Positions 33,344 through 40,497 of a DNA stretch of 43,878 nucleotides are shown here, piece after piece. Positions within the stretch are counted from its first letter, which is position 1; every line of letters starts with the position of its first letter. This DNA is from Oscillibacter sp. (lineage in GTDB: Bacteria; Bacillota; Clostridia; Oscillospirales; Oscillospiraceae): the NCBI GenBank assembly GCA_017446225.1, contig JAFSRH010000015.1, positions 1 to 43,878 on the forward strand. Reading direction: 5' to 3'. The translations under genes and the position numbers were made by a program. The notes under the pieces were generated by a model. That model searched no databases, was not told the origin of the DNA, and was given only the letters and a program-made list of their open reading frames with translations.

Positions 33344-33753
33344 GAGGCGTCCCCCCTTTGCGCGGCCGGACACCCGGCGACAGCGTCCGGGGCAAGTCGG
33401 GCCAGTTCCCGCATAACGGCTTTCGCGGCCCGTTCGCCGGGAAGCTGAATCTGCGCCAGTTCCTGTTCCACGCGGTCCGCGGCGGATGTATGGCACAGGA
33501 CAAGGTGCTCAATGCGGAGTTCGCCGCCCGCACAGCACCCGATTCGGGCCGGAACCGACAGCACCCGCCGGAAATACCGGCTCAGCCGCGCATAGGGAAG
33601 GACGTAGACCGTCCAGCCCTTCCGGAAGAAGAGATTCCGCGCGCCCAGAGAGAGGACGCCCACACGGCGCCCGGCGCGGTACTCGGCGCGCCAGTCGCGG
33701 GAGACCTCCGGGGACGGTGGTCCGGATTCCGGCAACGCTTGCGCAAAACGCAC
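33340..33753 (-). CDS. Hypothetical protein, possible PH-like fold
   Basis: I do not recognise this 137-residue protein. The stretch RRVGVLSLGARNLFFRKGWTVYVLPYARLSRYFRRV looks like strands of a small beta-barrel such as a pleckstrin-homology-like fold, followed by an alpha-helical end. The start is GTG at 33753, with AAAGGAGCG seven bases ahead. The adjoining gene overlaps by four bases. Its upstream region carries a 21-bp-periodic DnaA-box array. Confidence 0.72.
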   Translation of the reverse strand: MRFAQALPESGPPSPEVSRDWRAEYRAGRRVGVLSLGARNLFFRKGWTVYVLPYARLSRYFRRVLSVPARIGCCAGGELRIEHLVLCHTSAADRVEQELAQIQLPGERAAKAVMRELARLAPDAVAGCPAAQRGDAS

Positions 33754-33787
33754 AGCAAACGCTCCTTTCCTGTACGTCTATACAGAC

Positions 33788-33838
33788 TTTCTACAATGTT
33801 TTCCACAATTTCCACAAGATTTTCCACAATTTTTACAG
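33788..33838. repeat. 21-bp tandem repeat of DnaA-box-like sites
   Basis: Two 21-bp units, 33788-33808 and 33809-33829, match at 18 of 21 positions, and a partial third follows. Exact TTTTCCACA boxes lie at 33799-33807 and 33820-33828. CTACA, CCACA and TTACA cores recur at 33791, 33803, 33812, 33824 and 33833 (spacings 12, 9, 12, 9). It lies in the 111-base gap upstream of the gene starting at 33753. It is about 30 kb from oriC and may bind DnaA as a reservoir or regulator. Confidence 0.65.
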
Positions 33839-33864
33839 AAACGCGCCAAGAGTAGAACATACGT

Positions 33865-34632
33865 TCACGGGCGCGGGAACAACACGGTACCGTCCGGCAG
33901 TGTGAAGGCGTCCGCGGACGGCTCTTCCGGTTCGCCCGCCTCCATCCAGTAAATACTGTTCCCGTCCAGTAGCGTTTCCGCGGCCACCAGCAGTCCCGTG
34001 GAGACGCCAATCCAGTAACGTTCTTTCCGGTTCTCCTCCTGCGTGGTTTCCACGTAAACGCAGTCAATCCCCGACTCAATGCGGTGGTAATCGGCCAGCG
34101 CAATCCGTTCTTTTGGCAGACGCAGTACGTCCTCATAGGTGGGAATCAACTGTTCGTTGTCGGCGCTGACGGACCCGGCCGGGACTTTCAGCGCTTCGGG
34201 ACCGTCTCCGTACCACAGATACGTGGTCACGCCGTTGGTCACGGCGTGCCGGAGCGTCCCGTTGGGAAGGGTACGGTCAACCCGCGTCCAGCCGGCGGAG
34301 ACGCTGACCACAAGACGGGTATCCTGTCCGCCGCCGCTCCACGTACGGCGTACGGTGACCGTACGCCGGTAGCGCGGAGAGCGGGAAAGCGTGGCAATTA
34401 CTGACTGCACGGTGTCGGGGGTGACCTCAAGCGGGACCGCCGCCGTAAAGCCTCCCGCGCCGTCGCGGCCGCCGGTTCCGCTTAATCCGATACTGTCCGG
34501 AAGCGTAATATGTGCGGTACGGCGGAAAATCAGTCGTACGCTGAGCGACAGCGCAAGCGTCACCACACACAGCAGTCCCATAGCCAGCCAGTAGTGCCGC
34601 CAGCCGCGCCGTACGGATAGAATTTTTTTCAT
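33865..34632 (-). CDS. Membrane-anchored protein, LolA-like fold suspected
   Basis: This 255-residue protein has one N-terminal membrane helix (HYWLAMGLLCVVTLALSLSV) and an extracellular domain. The pattern RYWIGVSTGLLVAAETLLDG, followed by an acidic linker and AFTLPDGTVLF, resembles the lipoprotein-carrier (LolA-like) fold used by Firmicutes sporulation and envelope proteins. I cannot name the family. An AGAGG site precedes the ATG, and a promoter lies about 60 bases further up. It is the last host-type gene before the phage module. Confidence 0.75.
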   Translation of the reverse strand: MKKILSVRRGWRHYWLAMGLLCVVTLALSLSVRLIFRRTAHITLPDSIGLSGTGGRDGAGGFTAAVPLEVTPDTVQSVIATLSRSPRYRRTVTVRRTWSGGGQDTRLVVSVSAGWTRVDRTLPNGTLRHAVTNGVTTYLWYGDGPEALKVPAGSVSADNEQLIPTYEDVLRLPKERIALADYHRIESGIDCVYVETTQEENRKERYWIGVSTGLLVAAETLLDGNSIYWMEAGEPEEPSADAFTLPDGTVLFPRP

Positions 34633-34699
34633 AGCGTCAACCTCTCCGGAGGCTTATTTCGACAAATTCCGACATCCGCGCGCCGGAACATCTCCCCGT

Positions 34700-34729
34700 A
34701 TGATAGCACCGGGGCCGTTTTTCTGTCAA
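34700..34729 (-). promoter_or_regulatory. Promoter of the LolA-like gene
   Basis: On the minus strand, TTGACA (34729-34724) and TATCAT (34705-34700) are separated by 18 bases. Transcription would start near 34693. It lies in the 309-base divergent gap 34633-34941, which otherwise holds the phage-side terminator and tandem promoters. Confidence 0.75.
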
Positions 34730-34817
34730 GGCTTTCGGAAGGCATTGCATAAAAAAGTACGGGCACGGAAACGCGGAAAAGGGAAACCGGCTCTCCCTGC
34801 CGGACGCGTTTCTTGTC

Positions 34818-34846
34818 AAATCGCGCAAAAATCGCGGTTTTTTTTT
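34818..34846 (+). terminator. Terminator insulating the phage promoters
   Basis: The arms AAATCGCG (34818-34825) and CGCGGTTT (34833-34840) pair over eight bases, with one G-T, and the T-run continues to 34846. It faces rightward just ahead of the phage promoters, so it would block readthrough into the phage operon. Confidence 0.6.
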
Positions 34847-34860
34847 GTAAAATCCGCCGG

Positions 34861-34920
34861 TTGACAGAAATAGAACATTTGTGCTATTCTTTGACAAGAA
34901 TCAAACGTTTGTTCTATTTT
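34861..34920 (+). promoter_or_regulatory. Two tandem 30-bp promoter/operator units with LexA-like boxes
   Basis: Unit 1 (34861-34890) is TTGACA, 18 bases, TATTCT; unit 2 (34891-34920) is TTGACA, 18 bases, TATTTT. The units agree at 23 of 30 positions. Each spacer contains a box one base off the Gram-positive LexA core GAAC-N4-GTTC: GAACATTTGTGC at 34873-34884 and AAACGTTTGTTC at 34903-34914, exactly 30 bases apart. A repressor bound there would block the promoter. LexA or a phage repressor are the candidates. Confidence 0.68.
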
Positions 34921-34941
34921 CCGGCAAAGGAGGTGTGCCAT

Positions 34942-35250
34942 ATGTGCGCCCTTGGGGAGCGTCCGGACCTGCGTCCGGAACTGATGGAGCGTTTGAGCGA
35001 CCCGTCCACCCGTCAACGGATCGCCGATGCCCTCATCACGGAGGCCACCGGGGGGCCGCCGGACCCGAAAACCGGCGCACCCAAAGGCGGCGCGACCGTC
35101 ATTCGCGCCTTTGAGCTTATCCGGGAAATCGCGCTCGAACAGGCTCCGGAACCCGCCGCTGACTGGGATTTGTCCCGCTACACAGACGCCGAACTGACCG
35201 CAATGCTGACGCGTCTGGAAGTCGGCCCCGCGGACTGTGGCGCGCCTTGA
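34942..35250 (+). CDS. Small phage protein in the terminase-small-subunit position
   Basis: This 102-residue protein is the first gene after the phage promoters, immediately before the terminase large subunit and overlapping it by four bases. Sequence features are weak: an N-terminal helical part (ELMERLSDPSTRQRIADALI), a Pro/Gly-rich middle (GGPPDPKTGAPKGGATV) and a C-terminal helix (YTDAELTAMLTRLE). Its position suggests a small terminase subunit, but no DNA-binding motif is clear. The ATG at 34942 follows AAAGGAGG; an earlier in-frame ATG at 34813 lies upstream of the promoters and is rejected. Confidence 0.7.
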   Translation: MCALGERPDLRPELMERLSDPSTRQRIADALITEATGGPPDPKTGAPKGGATVIRAFELIREIALEQAPEPAADWDLSRYTDAELTAMLTRLEVGPADCGAP

Positions 35251-36725
35251 CCCGCGCCGGACAAATCCGCGCGGAACTGCTCCGGCGCGAATTAGCCCGC
35301 CGCAATTACGCCGCGTGGTTACGTCTGACGGGCGGCCCGCTGTGGATTCCCACCCGCTTTTCCGGCTTTCTGGCCCGGGAGGCCCAAGCGTTTCTGGAAG
35401 CCGATACCGGAAACGCCTATGACATCCTGATTCTGGAAACGCCGCCCCAGCACGGGAAATCCATGGCGGTCACGGAAGCCCTCCCGGCGTGGGTCCTGCT
35501 CCGCGCCCCGGAGACCCGCGTCATCCTCGCGTCCTACAATGAGGAAAGCGCCGAACGCTTCGCGCGGCGTAACCGGGAAAAACTCAGCCGCTGGGGGCCG
35601 CTTCTCGCCGGCGTTACGCCGGGAGGCGTGAACCGCGCCACGGAGTACGAGCTGTCCGGACACCGCGGACGCCTCATCAGCCGGGGCATTATGTCGGGCA
35701 TTACCGGCAACGCCGCCGACCTGCTGATTGTGGACGACCCCGTCAAGAACCGGGAAGAGGCGGACAGTCCCGCCTATCGTAACAAACTTTGGGGCGAATG
35801 GCTCAACAGTTTAAAGTCCCGTCTGGCGGCGAAAGCGAAAGTCATTGTCATCATGACGCCGTGGCACGAGGACGACTTGGCCGCGCGCATTCTCCGCACG
35901 GAAACGAATGTCCGTCTGCTGCGTCTGCCCGTGGAGGCGGAGACGTCCGACCCCATGGGCCGCGCGCCCGGGGAGCCGCTCTGTCCGGAACTCGGCAAGG
36001 GGGCCGGCTGGCTCGCGCAGTTCCGCCGCGCCTACCTCAGCGACCCTTCGGGCGGACAACGCGCGTGGCTGGCCCTGTACCAGTGCCGCCCCCGCGCCGA
36101 ACGCGGGAACCTGATCCGCCGCGACTGGTGGAAGTTCTACGATGGCCCCCCGGACGCGTTCGGGACCTGTTGCGTCAGCGTGGACGCGGCCTTTAAAGGC
36201 GGGGAACAAAACGACTTTGTCGCCGTCACCGTCTGGGGACGCCGGGACGAAAACTACTACCTGCTCGAATGCGTCAACCGCCATCTGGACTTTGTCGGCA
36301 CGCTCGCCGTCATTCGGGACGTCCGCGCGCGCTTTCCCGCCGCTTACGCCGTTCTCATAGAGGACAAAGCCAACGGAAGCGCCATTTTAGACGTCCTGCA
36401 ACGGGAAATGTTCTGTATTCCCGTGGACCCGCGCGGCGACAAGCGTTCCCGCGTCTACGGGGCCTCGCCCGCCATTGAGAGCGGACACGTCTTTTTACCG
36501 CGTTCCGCGCCTTGGCTGGAAGCGTATCTGGACCAGTGGAGCGCGTTCCCGTCCGGACAGCATGACGACATGGTGGACAGTTCCACACAGGCGTTACACT
36601 GGCTCTTCGGCAAAAGCGGGACCGTTCCCGCGCCGCCTGAAGAGGATGACGACTCCCCGCCGCGTGAGGAGCGATACCGCGCCGCCCTGACGGATAACGA
36701 CCGTTACAATGTTTACGGATGGTGA
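35247..36725 (+). CDS. Phage terminase large subunit
   Basis: The terminase motor packages DNA into the phage head. The 492-residue product has an ATPase domain, with Walker A PPQHGKS near residue 70 and Walker B LLIVDDPVKN near 158. The coupling region follows with VIVIMTPWHEDDLAARIL. The RNaseH-like nuclease domain shows SVDAAFKGG (first Asp), IEDKANGSAI and HDDMVDS (last Asp). All catalytic positions appear intact. The start is TTG at 35247, overlapping the previous stop as TTGA. Confidence 0.93.
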   Translation: MTRAGQIRAELLRRELARRNYAAWLRLTGGPLWIPTRFSGFLAREAQAFLEADTGNAYDILILETPPQHGKSMAVTEALPAWVLLRAPETRVILASYNEESAERFARRNREKLSRWGPLLAGVTPGGVNRATEYELSGHRGRLISRGIMSGITGNAADLLIVDDPVKNREEADSPAYRNKLWGEWLNSLKSRLAAKAKVIVIMTPWHEDDLAARILRTETNVRLLRLPVEAETSDPMGRAPGEPLCPELGKGAGWLAQFRRAYLSDPSGGQRAWLALYQCRPRAERGNLIRRDWWKFYDGPPDAFGTCCVSVDAAFKGGEQNDFVAVTVWGRRDENYYLLECVNRHLDFVGTLAVIRDVRARFPAAYAVLIEDKANGSAILDVLQREMFCIPVDPRGDKRSRVYGASPAIESGHVFLPRSAPWLEAYLDQWSAFPSGQHDDMVDSSTQALHWLFGKSGTVPAPPEEDDDSPPREERYRAALTDNDRYNVYGW

Positions 36726-36747
36726 AAGACAACGGAAAGGAAGGTCT

Positions 36748-36954
36748 ATGTATTTCGTAATTGGATTCTGCGGGGCGCTGGCCTGTCTGGCCCTCTTCGG
36801 ACTGGGGGCCGCGACCGGATGGAGACTGCACCGGTACGCGCGCCGCCCGGACGCCGTCCCCGCGCCGGAAGCCCGCGATGAGCTGGACGCCTTCCGCAGA
36901 CTGCAAAACTACACCGTGGAGGACGCCTACGGGCGGAACCGACAGGAGGAATGA
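36748..36954 (+). CDS. Small single-span membrane protein
   Basis: This 68-residue product has one N-terminal membrane helix (YFVIGFCGALACLALFGLGA) and a charged cytoplasmic tail ending in DAYGRNRQEE. It lies between terminase and portal with three bases before the portal start. A GGAAGG site precedes the ATG. I do not know a function; small membrane proteins at this place in Firmicutes phages are usually unassigned. Confidence 0.7.
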   Translation: MYFVIGFCGALACLALFGLGAATGWRLHRYARRPDAVPAPEARDELDAFRRLQNYTVEDAYGRNRQEE

Positions 36955-36957
36955 CCT

Positions 36958-38517
36958 ATGACGCAACGCGCCCGTACGCGGGCATGGACCCTCTACGAGA
37001 GCGGCCGGGAGTACAACTGCCGCCAGAACCCCAACCAGTACAGCCTCGTGAAAACCAACACCGAATTCTTCATTGGAAACCAGTGGCTGAACCTGCCCGA
37101 CACCCCGGCCATGCGCGCGCTCCCAAAGCCTACGTTTAACATCTTGAAACGCGTGGCAAGTCTGTTTATCGCGTCTCTGACCGGGAACGCGTTCCGGCTC
37201 CGGGTCGGGCCGCTCCTTGACGCTTCCGATACGGACGCCGCCGCCTTCGCGGACGCGGAGTTATCCAGTCTGCTGGAAAAGTTCCACTTTGAATACCGTA
37301 TCCGCGACGCCCTCTTTGACGGGGCGCAGACCGGCGATTACTGCGCCCATTTCTGGTTCGACCCGGACGCGCGTCCCTACGGCGGTACCGGCGCCTTCCG
37401 CGACTACCGGGGCGAAATCCGGATGGAACTGGTAGACGGTATCAACGTCATGTTCGGCAACCCCGCCGACCGTCAGGTTGAACGACAGCCTTGGATATTG
37501 CTGGTCGGCCGTGACCGCGTGGACAATCTCCGCCGGGAGGCCCAGCGTTTCCACGGGCCGGGCGGACCCGTAGAACCGATTTTCGCGGACACGGAAGCCG
37601 CCGACATCCCCGGCGAAGAGGAAAGCGCGCTCTATGTCTTGCTCTACACCAAGGCCGACCGTATGCGCAACGGTACCCGCGAAACGACCGTACGCGTCAC
37701 CAAGGCCACCCGGGACGCCGTCATTTACGAGAATATCGACACCGGACTGTCCGTCTACCCCATCGCGTGGGGCAACTGGGAGCGTCAGCGCGGACAGTAC
37801 CACGGACGCGCGCTCGTTACGGGCCTGATTCCCAACCAGATCTTTATCAACACTCTGTTCGCCACCGCCATGCGCCATATCCAGCTAATGGCCTTCCCGC
37901 GCACCGTCTACAACGCGGACCTCATTTCCACGTGGACCAACGAAGTCGGACAGGCTATCGGCATTCGCGGCCTGCAACCCGGGCAGAATGTCACATCCGT
38001 GGCCGGTACGCTTCCCGCGTCCGAAATGAGCGCGCAAATTTTCACGCTCATTGACAAGGCCATGTCCTACACAAAAGAATGTCTCGGCGTGTCGGACGTA
38101 CAGCTCGGAAACGCCCGTCCCGAAAATACTTCCGCGCTGGCCCTCTTACAGACCAATGCCGAAATCCCGCTGGAAAACATCCGCGCCGGCCTGCACGAGT
38201 GGATCGAGGACATCGGCCGTATTCTGCTGGACATGATGGGCACCTGTTACGGCACGCGCCCGGTCGTGAGCGGCGGCTCCGTCACAACGGACTTCGACTT
38301 CCGCGTCTTTAAACATCTCTGGCTGAACCTCCGCGCGGACGTGGGAAAAACGACTTCCTACAATGAGGCGGCCCTGCTGGATATGCTGAACGAACTTCGC
38401 CGTGACGGTTTCCTGACCGCCATACAGTATCTCGAACGCGTCCCGGAGCATTTGTTTCCCCGTAAGGCCGAACTCTTGGACGAACTCCGCGCGACATCTA
38501 TGTCCGTAAAGGCGTGA
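36958..38517 (+). CDS. Phage portal protein
   Basis: The portal is the dodecameric ring through which DNA enters the capsid. The 519-residue product sits directly after terminase, the expected place. It has a long alpha/beta body. Typical parts are FNILKRVASLFIASLTGNAF, the clip-like WILLVGRDRV region, and the late helical stem with PENTSALALLQTNAEIPLENI, common in portals of P22-like and related phages. AGGAGG lies seven bases ahead of the ATG. The family was judged by order, length and these stretches rather than a diagnostic motif. Confidence 0.82.
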   Translation: MTQRARTRAWTLYESGREYNCRQNPNQYSLVKTNTEFFIGNQWLNLPDTPAMRALPKPTFNILKRVASLFIASLTGNAFRLRVGPLLDASDTDAAAFADAELSSLLEKFHFEYRIRDALFDGAQTGDYCAHFWFDPDARPYGGTGAFRDYRGEIRMELVDGINVMFGNPADRQVERQPWILLVGRDRVDNLRREAQRFHGPGGPVEPIFADTEAADIPGEEESALYVLLYTKADRMRNGTRETTVRVTKATRDAVIYENIDTGLSVYPIAWGNWERQRGQYHGRALVTGLIPNQIFINTLFATAMRHIQLMAFPRTVYNADLISTWTNEVGQAIGIRGLQPGQNVTSVAGTLPASEMSAQIFTLIDKAMSYTKECLGVSDVQLGNARPENTSALALLQTNAEIPLENIRAGLHEWIEDIGRILLDMMGTCYGTRPVVSGGSVTTDFDFRVFKHLWLNLRADVGKTTSYNEAALLDMLNELRRDGFLTAIQYLERVPEHLFPRKAELLDELRATSMSVKA

Positions 38518-38560
38518 TGAATACAGCGAAAACGCTTTACAGTCAGAAAGGAGCTTCCCA

Positions 38561-38968
38561 ATGAACGAACAGCCTGTTTCCCCCGCGCCCCCTGTCACGG
38601 CGGCGCCCGCGCCCGTTACGGAACCCGCGCAAGCCGCGCCCGTGCCCGTATCCGCCACGCAAGCCGTACCCGCGCCCATGCCGCAAACCGTACCCGGCCC
38701 CGTTACGCCCGCTCCGCAAACCGTACCCGCGCCCGTACCGCAAACCGTACCCGCCCCGCAAGCCGTACCCGTTACGGAACCCGCCGCGCCCGCGGGCGTG
38801 GAACCGGATTACCGCGCCATGTATGAAAGCCTCCGCCGGGAAAACGAACTCCTTCGCCACAACGCCGAAATCACACAGCATTCCCCCGTACAGGGCGTCT
38901 CCGGGGGCGGGAGCGTCACAGCCCCCGCGGACGACTTCGTACGCGGCTTCGATTCCGACACGTGGTGA
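38561..38968 (+). CDS. Proline-rich, repeat-containing scaffold-like protein
   Basis: This 135-residue protein lies between portal and capsid, where scaffold proteins usually are. Residues 1-80 are almost only Pro, Ala, Val, Thr and Gln, built of QxVPxPV-type repeats. The DNA shows the 16-mer CCGCAAACCGTACCCG three times. The C-terminal part has a short coiled coil (YRAMYESLRRENELLRHNAEI) and an acidic end (DDFVRGFDSDTW). Scaffold function is inferred from position and coiled coil; the Pro-rich half is unusual for scaffolds. Confidence 0.68.
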   Translation: MNEQPVSPAPPVTAAPAPVTEPAQAAPVPVSATQAVPAPMPQTVPGPVTPAPQTVPAPVPQTVPAPQAVPVTEPAAPAGVEPDYRAMYESLRRENELLRHNAEITQHSPVQGVSGGGSVTAPADDFVRGFDSDTW

Positions 38969-38990
38969 ACGCAGAAAGGAAGAATGAGCT

Positions 38991-39839
38991 ATGCCGACTC
39001 CCAATGTAAACTTGGCCTCCCGCTACGCCGGGAAAGTCGATGAACGCTTTGCGATTGCCTCTCAGGCCACGCTCGCGCTCAATCAGGACTACCGCTTTGC
39101 CGGGGTCCGTACCGTGAACGTCTACTCCATTCCCACGGTCCCGCTCAACAATTACACCCGCTCCGGGCAGTCCCGTTACGGCACCCCCGCCGACCTCGAA
39201 AACAGCCTTCAGGAGTTGACCGTCACGCGGGACCGCGCCTTTTCCTTCATCATTGACCGCGCCGACCGTAACCAGACCCAGATGGCCATGGACGCCGGAC
39301 GCGCCCTCTCCCGTGAAATCCGGGAAGTCGTGGTCCCCGAGTACGACACGTACGTGTTCCGTACCATGGCCCTGACCGCCTGTACGAAAGGCAACACCGC
39401 CACGACCGCCGCCACAAAGAACAACGCCTATGAACTGTTCCTCAACGCGCAGGAATCGTTAGGCAACCACAGCGTACCGGACACCGGACGCGTTTGCTTC
39501 TGTTCCTACAAGTTCGCGAATCTGTTGAAACAGGACCCCGCGTTTATGCGTTACGGCAACGCCTCCCAACTGATGCTCGCCAAGGGCGTGATGGGGGAAG
39601 TGGACGGAACCCGGATTGTAAAAGTCCCGGCTTCGCGTCTGCCCACGGGCGCGGAGTTCATCCTGACGCACCCCGTGGCCGCCTGCGCGCCGAAACAGTT
39701 GGAGGATTACAAAATTCACGACAACCCGCCCGGCATTTCCGGTTGGCTCATTGAGGGACGCGTCCTCTATGACTGCTTCATCCTCAAGGAGAAGGCGAAC
39801 GCGGTGTGGTACCACGGCACGGCGGTCACGAACAGTTAA
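38991..39839 (+). CDS. Major capsid protein
   Basis: This 282-residue protein occupies the capsid position after the scaffold-like gene. It has an N-terminal segment, then SFIIDRADRNQTQMAMDAGRALSREI-type helix and strand elements. The late strands include RIVKVPASRLPTGAEFILTH and GWLIEGRVLYDCFILKEKAN. These resemble HK97-fold capsids of Firmicutes phages that lack a protease domain. A strong hairpin (39845-39864) follows the stop, common after capsid genes. No protease gene is present, so the head probably matures without a separate protease. Confidence 0.82.
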   Translation: MPTPNVNLASRYAGKVDERFAIASQATLALNQDYRFAGVRTVNVYSIPTVPLNNYTRSGQSRYGTPADLENSLQELTVTRDRAFSFIIDRADRNQTQMAMDAGRALSREIREVVVPEYDTYVFRTMALTACTKGNTATTAATKNNAYELFLNAQESLGNHSVPDTGRVCFCSYKFANLLKQDPAFMRYGNASQLMLAKGVMGEVDGTRIVKVPASRLPTGAEFILTHPVAACAPKQLEDYKIHDNPPGISGWLIEGRVLYDCFILKEKANAVWYHGTAVTNS

Positions 39840-39844
39840 TTGCG

Positions 39845-39864
39845 CGGGGGCCTGCCGGCCCCCG
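39845..39864 (+). terminator. GC hairpin after the capsid gene
   Basis: An 8-bp perfect stem (CGGGGGCC with GGCCCCCG) and a TGCC loop lie five bases after the capsid stop. No T-run follows, so it is more likely a partial terminator or mRNA-stabilising hairpin that keeps capsid expression above the downstream tail genes. Confidence 0.6.
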
Positions 39865-39889
39865 TAACGGGAACATAAGGAGGACTTGC

Positions 39890-40483
39890 ATGCAATACCG
39901 TAACATCAAGCGGGCCGTCCTCGAACTGATGGACCAGTACAGCATAGCGGGAGAACCGATTTCCCCCGCGTATAATCACCAGTCCGACACGATCCGGAAG
40001 ATTCCGGGCCTCGTCAATCAGGCGCTTTTGGATATCCGCACCGGACCCTGTCCGGAACGGGGCGTGTGTCGTCTGGAGCACGGCGAAACGCTCTCCAACG
40101 GCTGGAGACAGCATACGCTCCCCGGCGACTTCTGGCGGCTCTGTTCCGGCGGGGTGCGGAAACTCTCCGATGACGGCCCGGAGCTGACCAACGAATACCA
40201 GCTTGTCGGGGGCCGCGCGCTCCTGACCCCGGAGGGCGCGTACATGGTGGAATACTACCACTACCCGGAACAGCTCCCCGATGATCCGTCCGATGAGTAC
40301 GAATGCGGCGAGAGTCCGGAGGCCATCCGGATTGCGTGTCTGTACGCGGCGGCCTGTCTCATGCGTACGGAGGACGAGTTCGCCTATACGACCCTGTTCC
40401 ATGAGTACGAATCCCGGCTCAGCCAACTGACCCCCGCACTGGTCGCGACAGTCCGGCCGGTCCGGGATGTCTACGGCTTCTGA
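39890..40483 (+). CDS. Head-tail connector/adaptor protein
   Basis: The 197-residue product directly follows the capsid gene with AAGGAGG ahead of its ATG. The mostly helical sequence has AVLELMDQYS, IPGLVNQALLDIRTG and EAIRIACLYAAACLMRTED. It also has a beta section around LPGDFWRLCSGGVRKL. This mix is typical of adaptor (gp6/gp4-like) proteins that bind the portal. The frame extends upstream to 39806 only as a shadow. Identity is inferred from order and composition. Confidence 0.65.
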   Translation: MQYRNIKRAVLELMDQYSIAGEPISPAYNHQSDTIRKIPGLVNQALLDIRTGPCPERGVCRLEHGETLSNGWRQHTLPGDFWRLCSGGVRKLSDDGPELTNEYQLVGGRALLTPEGAYMVEYYHYPEQLPDDPSDEYECGESPEAIRIACLYAAACLMRTEDEFAYTTLFHEYESRLSQLTPALVATVRPVRDVYGF

Positions 40484-40497
40484 CGGGAGGTGACGCT

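Noticed and set aside
34813-34941. Upstream extension of the first phage gene
   Set aside because: The extra 43 codons overlap the terminator and both promoters; a strong AAAGGAGG precedes the ATG at 34942.
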